32,577 nt of DNA from the NCBI GenBank assembly GCA_001777055.1, contig MFCX01000003.1, positions 1 through 32,577 of the forward strand, given 5' to 3'. The notes under the pieces were generated by a model. That model was not told the DNA's origin. It saw only the letters and a list, made by a program, of their open reading frames with translations, and did no database searches. The stretch comes from Candidatus Daviesbacteria bacterium RIFCSPHIGHO2_02_FULL_39_12. Its GTDB lineage: Bacteria > Patescibacteriota > Microgenomatia > Daviesbacterales > UBA10151. The position numbers and the translations under genes were made by a program. Each line of letters opens with the position of its first letter. Position 1 is the first letter of the stretch. This document shows, one piece after another, positions 15,375 through 22,301 of this stretch.

Positions 15375-16640
15375 ATGCATAAAATATCTACGCTTAAAAA
15401 TGGTTTAACTTTAATCACCATAGATTTACCTCGATTGGAATCGGTTACTACTTTAGTGGCAGTTGGAGCCGGATCCAGGTATGAGACCAGAAAAATAAAC
15501 GGCATTTCCCATTTTTTGGAGCATATGTTTTTTAAGGGATCAAAAAAATATCCCAGCGCGGAACAAATTGCCACCTTAGTTGACGGAGTGGGAGCAATCA
15601 ATAATGCTTCCACCAGCAAGGAATTTACTCATTACTGGATTAAGTCTTCCGGTAAACACGTTGAGCTGTCCCTGGATATCCTTTCCTCAATGATCAGAGA
15701 ATCTCTTCTATCTGAGGAAGAAATTGAAAGGGAAAAGGGTGTAATTGTAGAGGAACTGAGGATGTATAAAGATTTGCCGCAAAGATACGTTTGGGATTTA
15801 TATGAAATGCTGCAATTTGGAGATCAGCCTTTAGGTTGGGATATAGGAGGAGATGAAAAAACTGTTAATTCGATACTGCAACAAAATCTATTTTCTTACA
15901 TGGACAGTTTATACTCTCCGGAAAATCTGGCGCTGGTTTTAGCAGGCAAGTTACCCAAAAATTTACATGCTTTAGCAGAAAAATATTTCAGCAATTTACC
16001 AAAAAGATCAAAATTTCCTTTTAAGTCGTATATTAAAGGTAAGCAGCTTAAACCAAGGATAGGTTTATATTATAAAAAAACCGATCAGGCAAATATTGTT
16101 TTAGGTATGGAAGGATATAACCGTTATGATAAAAAAAGATTTGCAGCCAGGGTTTTATCTACGATTTTAGGTGAGGGAATGTCTTCCCGATTATTTTTGC
16201 AGGTCAGGGAGAGAAGAGGGTTAGCTTACCACATTAGCGCTGATGCAGGTTTTTTTATCGATGCCGGGATGCTTACAGTTGATGCCGGTATTAAATTGGA
16301 AAAGATTGAGGAGGGGTTGAAGGTGATAAAAGACGAGCTACAAAGGATAGCGTTTGAGAAAGTAACTCCGGAAGAGTTAAAAAAAGCCAAAGAAATGATC
16401 AGAGGTCGTTTGGCCATCAGAGCTGAATCAACTAATTTTTTGGCAGAATATTTTGGGGTAAACTTTGTTTTAGACAGGAAAATAGAAACTTTTGATGAAT
16501 TCATGAGACAAATAGATGAGGTTAGTCAAGAAGATGTAATGAAAGCAGCAAAGGATTTAATTAAAAATGAAAAGTTTAATTTACAAATAATAGGACCCTT
16601 TAAAAATGCCGATCCTTTTATGAAAATTTTGGAAGTATGA
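15375..16640 (+). CDS. M16-family zinc peptidase (processing-peptidase-like)
   Basis: 421 residues, about the size of one-half M16B peptidases. The inverted zinc motif HFLEH (His46, Glu49, His50) is present, followed by MFFKGSKKYPSAEQIA and the distal glutamate region EEEIEREKGVIVEELRMYKD. The C-terminal half keeps the R/Y substrate elements in RERRGLAYHISADAG. These enzymes cut peptides or presequences in a closed chamber. No signal peptide is visible, so it is probably cytoplasmic. A weak ribosome site (AAGGAA) lies directly after the upstream repeat. The stop overlaps the gdhA ATG by four bases. Confidence 0.93.
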   Translation: MHKISTLKNGLTLITIDLPRLESVTTLVAVGAGSRYETRKINGISHFLEHMFFKGSKKYPSAEQIATLVDGVGAINNASTSKEFTHYWIKSSGKHVELSLDILSSMIRESLLSEEEIEREKGVIVEELRMYKDLPQRYVWDLYEMLQFGDQPLGWDIGGDEKTVNSILQQNLFSYMDSLYSPENLALVLAGKLPKNLHALAEKYFSNLPKRSKFPFKSYIKGKQLKPRIGLYYKKTDQANIVLGMEGYNRYDKKRFAARVLSTILGEGMSSRLFLQVRERRGLAYHISADAGFFIDAGMLTVDAGIKLEKIEEGLKVIKDELQRIAFEKVTPEELKKAKEMIRGRLAIRAESTNFLAEYFGVNFVLDRKIETFDEFMRQIDEVSQEDVMKAAKDLIKNEKFNLQIIGPFKNADPFMKILEV

Positions 16641-17941
16641 GTATATTTGATTCAGCTCTAACTCAACTAAACAATGCAGCAAGACATATTAAGTTACCGG
16701 AAGGGTTGCTGGAAAAGTTGCAACAGCCTGAAAGAATAATTCAGCTCAATATTCCTCTTAAAAAAGATAATGGGAAAATTGAACTGATGAAAGGTTATAG
16801 AGTCCAGTACAATAATGATTTGGGTCCATATAAAGGCGGTTTACGTTTCCATCCCCAGGTTGATATGGATGAGGTTAAAGCATTAGCCTTTTGGATGATG
16901 ATTAAAAATGCTGTAGTTGATCTGCCTTTTGGCGGCGGCAAGGGAGGAATAGAAATTGACCCTAAAAATCTATCGGTAAAAGAATTGGAAAGACTATCCA
17001 GAGAATTCACTAAGTTTTTAGCTCCTAATATAGGCGGCGGGATGGATGTGCCGGCTCCTGATATAAACACTAACGCCAAAATTATGGACTGGATAGCGGA
17101 TGAGTATATTAAAGTGCAAAGCGCAAACCTGCCTGTCGGCAAGGCAGGGTGTAAAGTGAAAAGTGAAAAGACTCAACTTAGGGCGGTGGTGACGGGGAAA
17201 TCGATTAAAAACGGAGGATCGGAAGGCAGAGAACAAGCAACAGGATTGGGAGGATATTTTGTTTTGGAAAGACTTATTAAAAAGTTAGGACTTAAAAGAC
17301 CTGTGACAGTTGCTATCCAGGGATTTGGTAATGTCGGTTCAAATATGGCTAAAATTTTATATGAAAATGGATATAGAATAGTAGCTGTTTCAGATGTAAA
17401 GGGTGGTATTTATGATAGAAATAATACCGGGTTTAATATAGATTTAGTCAGAAAATGCAAAGAAGAGAAGGGTTTTTTAGCAGGTTGTTATTGTATAGGC
17501 TCTGTTTGTGATTTGGCCAAAAAATATGAAGACGGTGTAATTTCTAACCAAGATCTGCTGGAGCTTAAGATAGATATCTTAATCCCTGCTGCGATTGAGA
17601 ATGTGATTACAAAAGACAATGCCAGAAAAATTAAAGCCAAAATTGTTTTTGAAATGGCAAATGGCCCGACAACTGCCGAGGCGGATCAAATTTTAAACAA
17701 AAGAGGAATACTTCTGATGCCGGATGTTTTAGCAAATTCAGGCGGAGTGACTGTTTCATATTTTGAGTGGTTACAAAATATGACAAATAAAAAATGGAGT
17801 TTAAAAAAAGTGAATAATCAGCTTAAAAAGAAAATGGAAACTGCTTTTACAAAGGTCTGGCAAATATCTCAAAAGGAAAAAGTAAATTTGAGAACAGCAG
17901 CCTATATCTTAGCTTTAGAAAGAATTGTCGCAAAGACTTAA
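16637..17941 (+). CDS. gdhA: Glu/Leu/Phe/Val dehydrogenase (probable glutamate dehydrogenase)
   Basis: Reversible deamination of glutamate to 2-oxoglutarate and ammonium. 434 residues. The N-terminal domain has NNDLGPYKGGLRFHP and the catalytic Lys motif LPFGGGKGG (near residue 102), then DVPAPDINT. The Rossmann domain starts with VAIQGFGNVGSNMAKIL. The glutamate-specific pattern KGGLRFHP favours GDH, but specificity is not proven. Residues 164-171 (NLPVGKAG) and the next KVKSEK come from a palindromic repeat and have no match in the family at this loop. The last bases overlap the convergent PAP2 gene. Confidence 0.92.
   Translation: MSIFDSALTQLNNAARHIKLPEGLLEKLQQPERIIQLNIPLKKDNGKIELMKGYRVQYNNDLGPYKGGLRFHPQVDMDEVKALAFWMMIKNAVVDLPFGGGKGGIEIDPKNLSVKELERLSREFTKFLAPNIGGGMDVPAPDINTNAKIMDWIADEYIKVQSANLPVGKAGCKVKSEKTQLRAVVTGKSIKNGGSEGREQATGLGGYFVLERLIKKLGLKRPVTVAIQGFGNVGSNMAKILYENGYRIVAVSDVKGGIYDRNNTGFNIDLVRKCKEEKGFLAGCYCIGSVCDLAKKYEDGVISNQDLLELKIDILIPAAIENVITKDNARKIKAKIVFEMANGPTTAEADQILNKRGILLMPDVLANSGGVTVSYFEWLQNMTNKKWSLKKVNNQLKKKMETAFTKVWQISQKEKVNLRTAAYILALERIVAKT
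17128..17148. repeat. CCTGCCT/AGGCAGG inverted repeat inside gdhA
   Basis: CCTGCCT (17128-17134) and AGGCAGG (17142-17148) with a 7-base loop, of the same family as the CCTGCCTGCCGGCAGGCAGG elements in purL and purA. AGTGAAA appears twice in tandem immediately downstream (17155-17168). Confidence 0.75.
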
Positions 17942-18462
17942 TAATTTCTTAGATATTTTACCACTTTGCCTTTTATCGACCAGGAAATATAGATAGCAAG
18001 CCAAGCTACCGTAAATCCTCCTATAATATCTAGTGGGTAGTGAACTCCGACATAGATTCTGGATAGACCAACTAAAAAGGCCAGCCCCATAAGCGCCGGA
18101 CCCAATTTTGATTTATAGTAAGTGAAAGCAAAAGCAATAACTGCCATAATTGAGGTATGCATGGAAGGGAATGCAGGATTGTTATCATGGGCAATTAAAG
18201 GTTTGACACTTAACGTTACAAATGGTCTGGGTTCAATATAGAAAAGTCTGATTAACATAACTAAAAGCAAGCAAACCCCCAATCCAAAAACAGCAAGCAA
18301 AATTGCCTTTTTCTCTTTGATTCCCATTTTTAATGCCATGGCAAAGATGAACACCAGTGTAAAGTAAATTAAGTATTTGGCTGCAAAGATCATTAGATCA
18401 TCCGAAACTTGTGATTTGCCTGTCAAACTAAATATTAAGAAAAAAGCGGCTACATTATCCAT
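17938..18462 (-). CDS. PAP2-family membrane phosphatase, probable undecaprenyl-diphosphatase
   Basis: A 174-residue integral membrane protein with about five hydrophobic segments. All three acid-phosphatase motifs are recognisable: RLFYIEPRP (Arg72...Arg79-Pro80, with Arg in place of the first Lys), PSMHTS (Ser100, His102; usually PSGH), and SRIYVGVHYPLD (Arg135, His141, Asp145). Such enzymes dephosphorylate lipid diphosphates such as undecaprenyl-PP. The ATG overlaps the stop of the upstream lipid kinase by one base (TAATG), suggesting a shared role in recycling the undecaprenyl carrier. Convergent with gdhA, with a four-base overlap of ends. Confidence 0.85.
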   Translation of the reverse strand: MDNVAAFFLIFSLTGKSQVSDDLMIFAAKYLIYFTLVFIFAMALKMGIKEKKAILLAVFGLGVCLLLVMLIRLFYIEPRPFVTLSVKPLIAHDNNPAFPSMHTSIMAVIAFAFTYYKSKLGPALMGLAFLVGLSRIYVGVHYPLDIIGGFTVAWLAIYISWSIKGKVVKYLRNY

Positions 18463-18821
18463 TAAATTGTAAAATAGGGAAGAAAAATTATTAGTCCAAC
18501 AACTGCTGCAGTGATAGAAGCAACTAAGACGGCTGCCGCAGAAATGTCTTTTGCCAGTTTTGCTCCCGGATGAATATTATCTACGAATTCATTAACCACT
18601 TTTTCAATGGCAGTGTTAGTAAGCTCCACAGTAATAACAAAACCAATGACTAAAATAATGATAATCCAGTCTCCGGTTGAAAGTTTTAAGTATAAAGATA
18701 TAAGGATAACGATTAACCCGGCCAGTAAGTGAAATTTTAAATTAGGTTCTTCTTTTAATGCAGCAACTAAACCATCAAGAGCATATTTAAAAGAAAGTAC
18801 ATGAAATTTTTTAGGACTCAC
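18462..18821 (-). CDS. dgkA: Diacylglycerol/undecaprenol kinase, DgkA family (GTG start)
   Basis: Small membrane kinase. With the GTG at 18821 it has 119 residues, the usual length. It shows FKYALDGLVAALKEEPN at the N-terminus, two long hydrophobic helices, the signature ELTNTAIEKVVNEFVD (Glu66, Asn69, Glu73) and KDISAAAVL (Asp92). An ATG at 18857 would add 12 residues (MLVMLISCYTKK) but would lie over the promoter: TGTTATACT ends exactly six bases before the GTG. Lys-lipid specificity (undecaprenol versus diacylglycerol) is unknown. It overlaps the PAP2 gene, and the two could interconvert the lipid carrier between free and phosphorylated forms. Confidence 0.88.
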   Translation of the reverse strand: MSPKKFHVLSFKYALDGLVAALKEEPNLKFHLLAGLIVILISLYLKLSTGDWIIIILVIGFVITVELTNTAIEKVVNEFVDNIHPGAKLAKDISAAAVLVASITAAVVGLIIFLPYFTI

Positions 18822-18827
18822 CTTTTT

Positions 18828-18836
18828 AGTATAACA
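18828..18836 (-). promoter_or_regulatory. Extended -10 promoter of dgkA-PAP2, leaderless GTG start
   Basis: On the minus strand TG-T-TATACT (18836 to 18828) is followed by six bases (AAAAAG) and then the GTG at 18821. The transcript would begin at the start codon, which argues for GTG over the upstream ATG codons. Confidence 0.6.
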
Positions 18837-18860
18837 TGAGATCAACATAACCAACATGGC

Positions 18861-18889
18861 TTGACTTTAGGTTCAAAAATAGTTATATT
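18861..18889 (+). promoter_or_regulatory. Promoter of the purF operon, leaderless
   Basis: TTGACT (18861-18866), an exact 17-base spacer and TATATT (18884-18889) lie five bases before the purF ATG at 18895. This is nearly identical in design to the purP promoter (TTGACT, 17, TATAAT, 5 bases, ATG). Confidence 0.75.
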
Positions 18890-18894
18890 AGGCT

Positions 18895-20301
18895 ATGGGG
18901 AAGCTTAAGCTTACTGAGAAGTGCGGCATATTCGGGGTAATAGGAGCGGGTTTTGAGGCAGCACGGTTGGTACATCCGGGACTTTGGGCGCTACAGCACA
19001 GAGGCCAGGAATCTTCAGGAATTGCATCCTCAGACGGCAAGAAAATCTATCTTCATAAGGGTATGGGTTTGGTTTCTCATGTATTTGAGGAAAATGATTT
19101 AAGAAAGCTTAAAGGATTTTTAGCAATTGGCCATAACCGCTATTCAACTTCAGGTGATTCAATAGGATTACATGCCCAGCCGATTCTGGAAAAAATTACA
19201 GCGGGTCTATCCCTAGCTTTAGCTCATAATGGTAATCTTCCTTCGATTAAAAGATTAGAAGACTTCTTAAAGAAGAAAAAAATTTCCACTAAAGATTTAA
19301 ATGATTCGGAGATGATAACAAAGGCTATTGCTGTTTATATGAAAGAAGGTCTATCAATTGATGAGGCAGTAAAAGAGGCCTATCCTTTATTTAGCGGTGT
19401 GTTTTGTTTATTGCTGATGGATAAGAGTAAAATAGTAGCTGTTAGAGACAGCTTTGGCATCAGACCGCTTTGTTTTGGTAAATTAAACGGTGGTTTTGTG
19501 GTTGCTTCTGAAACTTGCGCTCTGGATATCATCGGGGCAAAATTTATTCGGGAAGTTAAACCAGGGGAGATGATTGTTATAGACTCTAAAGGTTTAAAGA
19601 GTGTCCAAATAGAAAAAGGTAATCAAAAATTAGATGTATTTGAATATGTTTACTTTGCCAGACCGGATAGTGTGATTTTAGGTAAAAGTGTTGACCAGGT
19701 CAGGCAGAATTTAGGAAAAGAACTGGCAAAAGAAGTCAATATAAAAGCAGATATTGTAGTTCCTGTTCCTGATTCGGCTATCCCTGCTGCAATTGGTTTT
19801 TCCAGACAGTCTGGCATTCCTTTTGAAATGGGTTTAATTAAAAACCGTTATATTCACCGGACTTTTATTTCTCCGGAAAAGCATACCAGGGGTAAAATAG
19901 TTCAACTAAAACTCAATCCTGTAAGGCAGGCGCTGCAAGGTAAAAAGATAATTGTGGTTGATGATTCGATTGTCAGAGGCACAACTTCCAAGAAAATCAT
20001 TAAGATGGTCCGGGATGCGGGGGCAAAGGAAGTACATTTACTTGTTTCCTCGCCGCCTGTGAAATTTCCGGATTTTTACGGTATTGATACTCCTAATCAA
20101 AAGGATTTGATTGCAGCCATAGAGAGTACTGAACAGATAAGAAAAGAATTGGGAGTTGATTCACTGCACTTTCTATCCTATCAAGGTTTAATAAGAGCTA
20201 TTGGTTTGCCGGAAGACCGGCTTTGCACAGCCCTTTTTAATGGGAATTACCCGGTTGATATAGGTGAAAGGGCAAAAGAAGTGGATTTTAGTATAGCATG
20301 A
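18895..20301 (+). CDS. purF: Amidophosphoribosyltransferase
   Basis: First step of purine synthesis: PRPP plus glutamine to phosphoribosylamine. 468 residues. The N-terminal nucleophile is Cys10 (EKCGIFGVIG) after a nine-residue propeptide, as in the B. subtilis-type enzyme, which is cleaved to expose Cys. The PRPP loop is IIVVDDSIVRGTT near residue 353. B. subtilis PurF ligates a 4Fe-4S cluster with four cysteines; here the corresponding places read FEYVYFARPDS, VKFPDFYGIDT and RLCTALFNG, leaving at most one Cys. The cluster is therefore probably absent. Its last codons overlap purN (ATGA). Confidence 0.96.
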   Translation: MGKLKLTEKCGIFGVIGAGFEAARLVHPGLWALQHRGQESSGIASSDGKKIYLHKGMGLVSHVFEENDLRKLKGFLAIGHNRYSTSGDSIGLHAQPILEKITAGLSLALAHNGNLPSIKRLEDFLKKKKISTKDLNDSEMITKAIAVYMKEGLSIDEAVKEAYPLFSGVFCLLLMDKSKIVAVRDSFGIRPLCFGKLNGGFVVASETCALDIIGAKFIREVKPGEMIVIDSKGLKSVQIEKGNQKLDVFEYVYFARPDSVILGKSVDQVRQNLGKELAKEVNIKADIVVPVPDSAIPAAIGFSRQSGIPFEMGLIKNRYIHRTFISPEKHTRGKIVQLKLNPVRQALQGKKIIVVDDSIVRGTTSKKIIKMVRDAGAKEVHLLVSSPPVKFPDFYGIDTPNQKDLIAAIESTEQIRKELGVDSLHFLSYQGLIRAIGLPEDRLCTALFNGNYPVDIGERAKEVDFSIA

Positions 20302-20906
20302 AGAGACTGGCAGTTTTAATTTCTAATAAAGGAACGGGTACGAATTTACAAGCGATTATAGACGGGGTTGAAAGCGGGCAAATCATTGGCAAAATAGCAG
20401 CAGTTGTCTCCGATACACCGGATGCTCAAGGATTAAAAAGAGCCAGAAAGCATAATCTGCAAATTGAAATTTGTCCTAAAAAAGAAAATTTACTGCCTCT
20501 TTTGGAAAAACTTGCTCCTGACTATATTTGTTTAGCAGGCTGGAAACAAATTATTTTGCCTGAAGTGATTAACACATTTTCAAACAGGATTCTAAATACC
20601 CATCCGGGTTTAATTCCGGATACTTTGGACGGAGTAGTAAAAAACCCTGATGGTGCTGAGGGACTTTGGAACAGAGGAAAATTAACTGATGCAGCTATAC
20701 AGAACTTCCTGGATCAAGACGCCGGCTATGCCGGTTGCACCAATCATTTTTTGTCTGATGAATTTGATTTTGGCAAAGTTTTAGGCAGATGTTTTGAGAA
20801 AGTTCAACCAGGAGATACTGTTGAATCTTTATATACCAGACTTAAGGTTAAAGAGAATAAACTATATGTTGATGTTCTGACAAAACTTTGCGGGGAGGAA
20901 AAATGA
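20298..20906 (+). CDS. purN: Phosphoribosylglycinamide formyltransferase
   Basis: Transfers the formyl group of 10-formyl-THF to GAR. 202 residues, usual size. The N-terminal ISNKGTGTNLQAII loop binds the phosphate. The catalytic Asn and His are in ILNTHPGLIP near residue 100 (NxHP), and an Asp fits in SDEFDFGKVLGR, the counterpart of the Asp144 region in E. coli. A central stretch between these motifs (DGVVKNPDGAEGLWNRGKL) is longer than in E. coli. The start overlaps the purF stop and the stop overlaps the purD ATG, both by four bases. Confidence 0.92.
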   Translation: MKRLAVLISNKGTGTNLQAIIDGVESGQIIGKIAAVVSDTPDAQGLKRARKHNLQIEICPKKENLLPLLEKLAPDYICLAGWKQIILPEVINTFSNRILNTHPGLIPDTLDGVVKNPDGAEGLWNRGKLTDAAIQNFLDQDAGYAGCTNHFLSDEFDFGKVLGRCFEKVQPGDTVESLYTRLKVKENKLYVDVLTKLCGEEK

Positions 20907-22255
20907 ATGTTTTAGTAATTGGACAAAACGGCAGGGAACATGCTTTGGCTGTTTCTTACGCAAAATCTAAATCAGTTAAAAAAGTAATTATGACGCCGGG
21001 TAATGGTTTAACGGATTTTAATAGTCCCAAAATTAAAAATTATTCGACAGTTGCAATGATGGATTTTGAGGCAATTATTAAAGTGTGCAAAATAGAAGGT
21101 ATAGATCTTGTTGATGTAGGGCAAGACGATATTATTGCAGCAGGATATGTAGATAAATTCGAAAGAATAGGCATAACTGCATTCGGTCCAACACAAAAAG
21201 CATCACAACTTGAATGGGATAAAAAGTGGGCGAGAAATTTTATGGTTAAATATAGTTTACCTATTCCAAAATTTAAAGCTTTCTCAAGCCAAAAAGAAGC
21301 AATTGATTACGTCAATAAACAAGCAGACCGATTGCTTTTTGTTAAAGCAACAGGTTTGGCTTTTGGTAAAGGGGTGATAAAAGCTACCAATAAAGCAGAG
21401 GCGATTTTTGCTATCGAACAAATGAAAAATTTTGGAAAGAGCGGCGGGATCTTTTTAATTGAAGAAGGTTTGATTGGAGAGGAATTTTCGCTTTTTGCTC
21501 TTTGCGACGGGAAAAATTATCAAATTATCAGTTGGGCACAGGATCATAAAACAATCTATGACAAAGATAAAGGGCCGAATACCGGTGGAGTCGGCAGTGT
21601 TGCTCCGGCTGGAGTAGTGACCAAAAAAATCCTCAAAGAAGTTGACAGAAATATTTTATTCCCTCTTATGAAAGGTATGCAAAAAGAAGGCAGGCCATAT
21701 AAAGGAATATTATATTTGGGAGGAATGATAAGCAAAAGCGGCGTCAAGGTAATAGAGTTTAACGCCAGATGGGGAGATCCGGAGGCAGAGGTTATTTTAC
21801 CTTCTATCAAAACAGATTATCTTAAAATAGCGCAGTCAATATTATCAGGAAAATTAAGAACTTTAAAAATAAAAATTGATAATAAAGTTAGAGTGAGTGT
21901 GGCAGGTTGCTCAAAAGGTTATCCCGGCGACTACTCGAAAGTTAAAGATAAAGAAATTATTGGTTTAAATAAAGCTATGAAATTACCCGGAATAACGGTT
22001 TTTGGATCCAGCATAGAGAGAAAAGGAGAAAGATTTTTTGTAAATGGCGGAAGAGTATTTTATATAGTAGGAGAAGGAAAAAATATTTTGGATGCGAGAA
22101 AAAAAGCATACAGGGCAATGAATTTGATTAGTATTGAAGGAAATAATTTACATTACAGAACAGATATAGGCTTCAGGGATGTTGAGCGAATGTCATCCCT
22201 GCGAAAGCAGGGATCCAATTATTGTATAGATTCCGGATCAAGCTCGCATCGCTGA
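20903..22255 (+). CDS. purD: Phosphoribosylamine-glycine ligase with repeat-derived C-terminus
   Basis: ATP-grasp enzyme joining phosphoribosylamine and glycine to GAR. The start is the ATG at 20903 (MNVLVIGQNGREHAL); an upstream TTG at 20888 would add residues outside the family, while GGGGAGG lies just before the ATG. 450 residues. It shows the ATP-grasp segments FVKATGLAFGKGVI, LIEEGLIGEEFSL, GPNTGGVGSVAP and FNARWGDPEAEV. Normal PurD ends shortly after HYRTDIGFRDVE; here 21 further residues (from about 430, MSSLRKQGSNYCID...) are encoded by a palindromic repeat element in which the stop codon also lies. Confidence 0.93.
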   Translation: MNVLVIGQNGREHALAVSYAKSKSVKKVIMTPGNGLTDFNSPKIKNYSTVAMMDFEAIIKVCKIEGIDLVDVGQDDIIAAGYVDKFERIGITAFGPTQKASQLEWDKKWARNFMVKYSLPIPKFKAFSSQKEAIDYVNKQADRLLFVKATGLAFGKGVIKATNKAEAIFAIEQMKNFGKSGGIFLIEEGLIGEEFSLFALCDGKNYQIISWAQDHKTIYDKDKGPNTGGVGSVAPAGVVTKKILKEVDRNILFPLMKGMQKEGRPYKGILYLGGMISKSGVKVIEFNARWGDPEAEVILPSIKTDYLKIAQSILSGKLRTLKIKIDNKVRVSVAGCSKGYPGDYSKVKDKEIIGLNKAMKLPGITVFGSSIERKGERFFVNGGRVFYIVGEGKNILDARKKAYRAMNLISIEGNNLHYRTDIGFRDVERMSSLRKQGSNYCIDSGSSSHR

Positions 22256-22283
22256 AGCTTCGGCGAAGCGGGTCCGGAATGAC
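22190..22283. repeat. Composite palindromic repeat at the purD 3' end
   Basis: First hairpin: ATCCCTGC (22195-22202), GAAA loop, GCAGGGAT (22207-22214). Second, longer: ATTCCGGA (22230-22237) pairs with TCCGGAAT (22273-22280), enclosing GCTTC-GGC-GAAGC. It is followed by GAC. The element spans the last 21 purD codons, the stop (22253-22255) and the space before purL. Confidence 0.85.
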
Positions 22284-22301
22284 AATGGAGAGTTAAATAT
22301 T

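Noticed and set aside
20888..20902. TTG at 20888 as the purD start
   Set aside because: It would add MRGGK, encoded by the Shine-Dalgarno GGGGAGG itself; the ATG at 20903 matches the family start and overlaps purN as ATGA.
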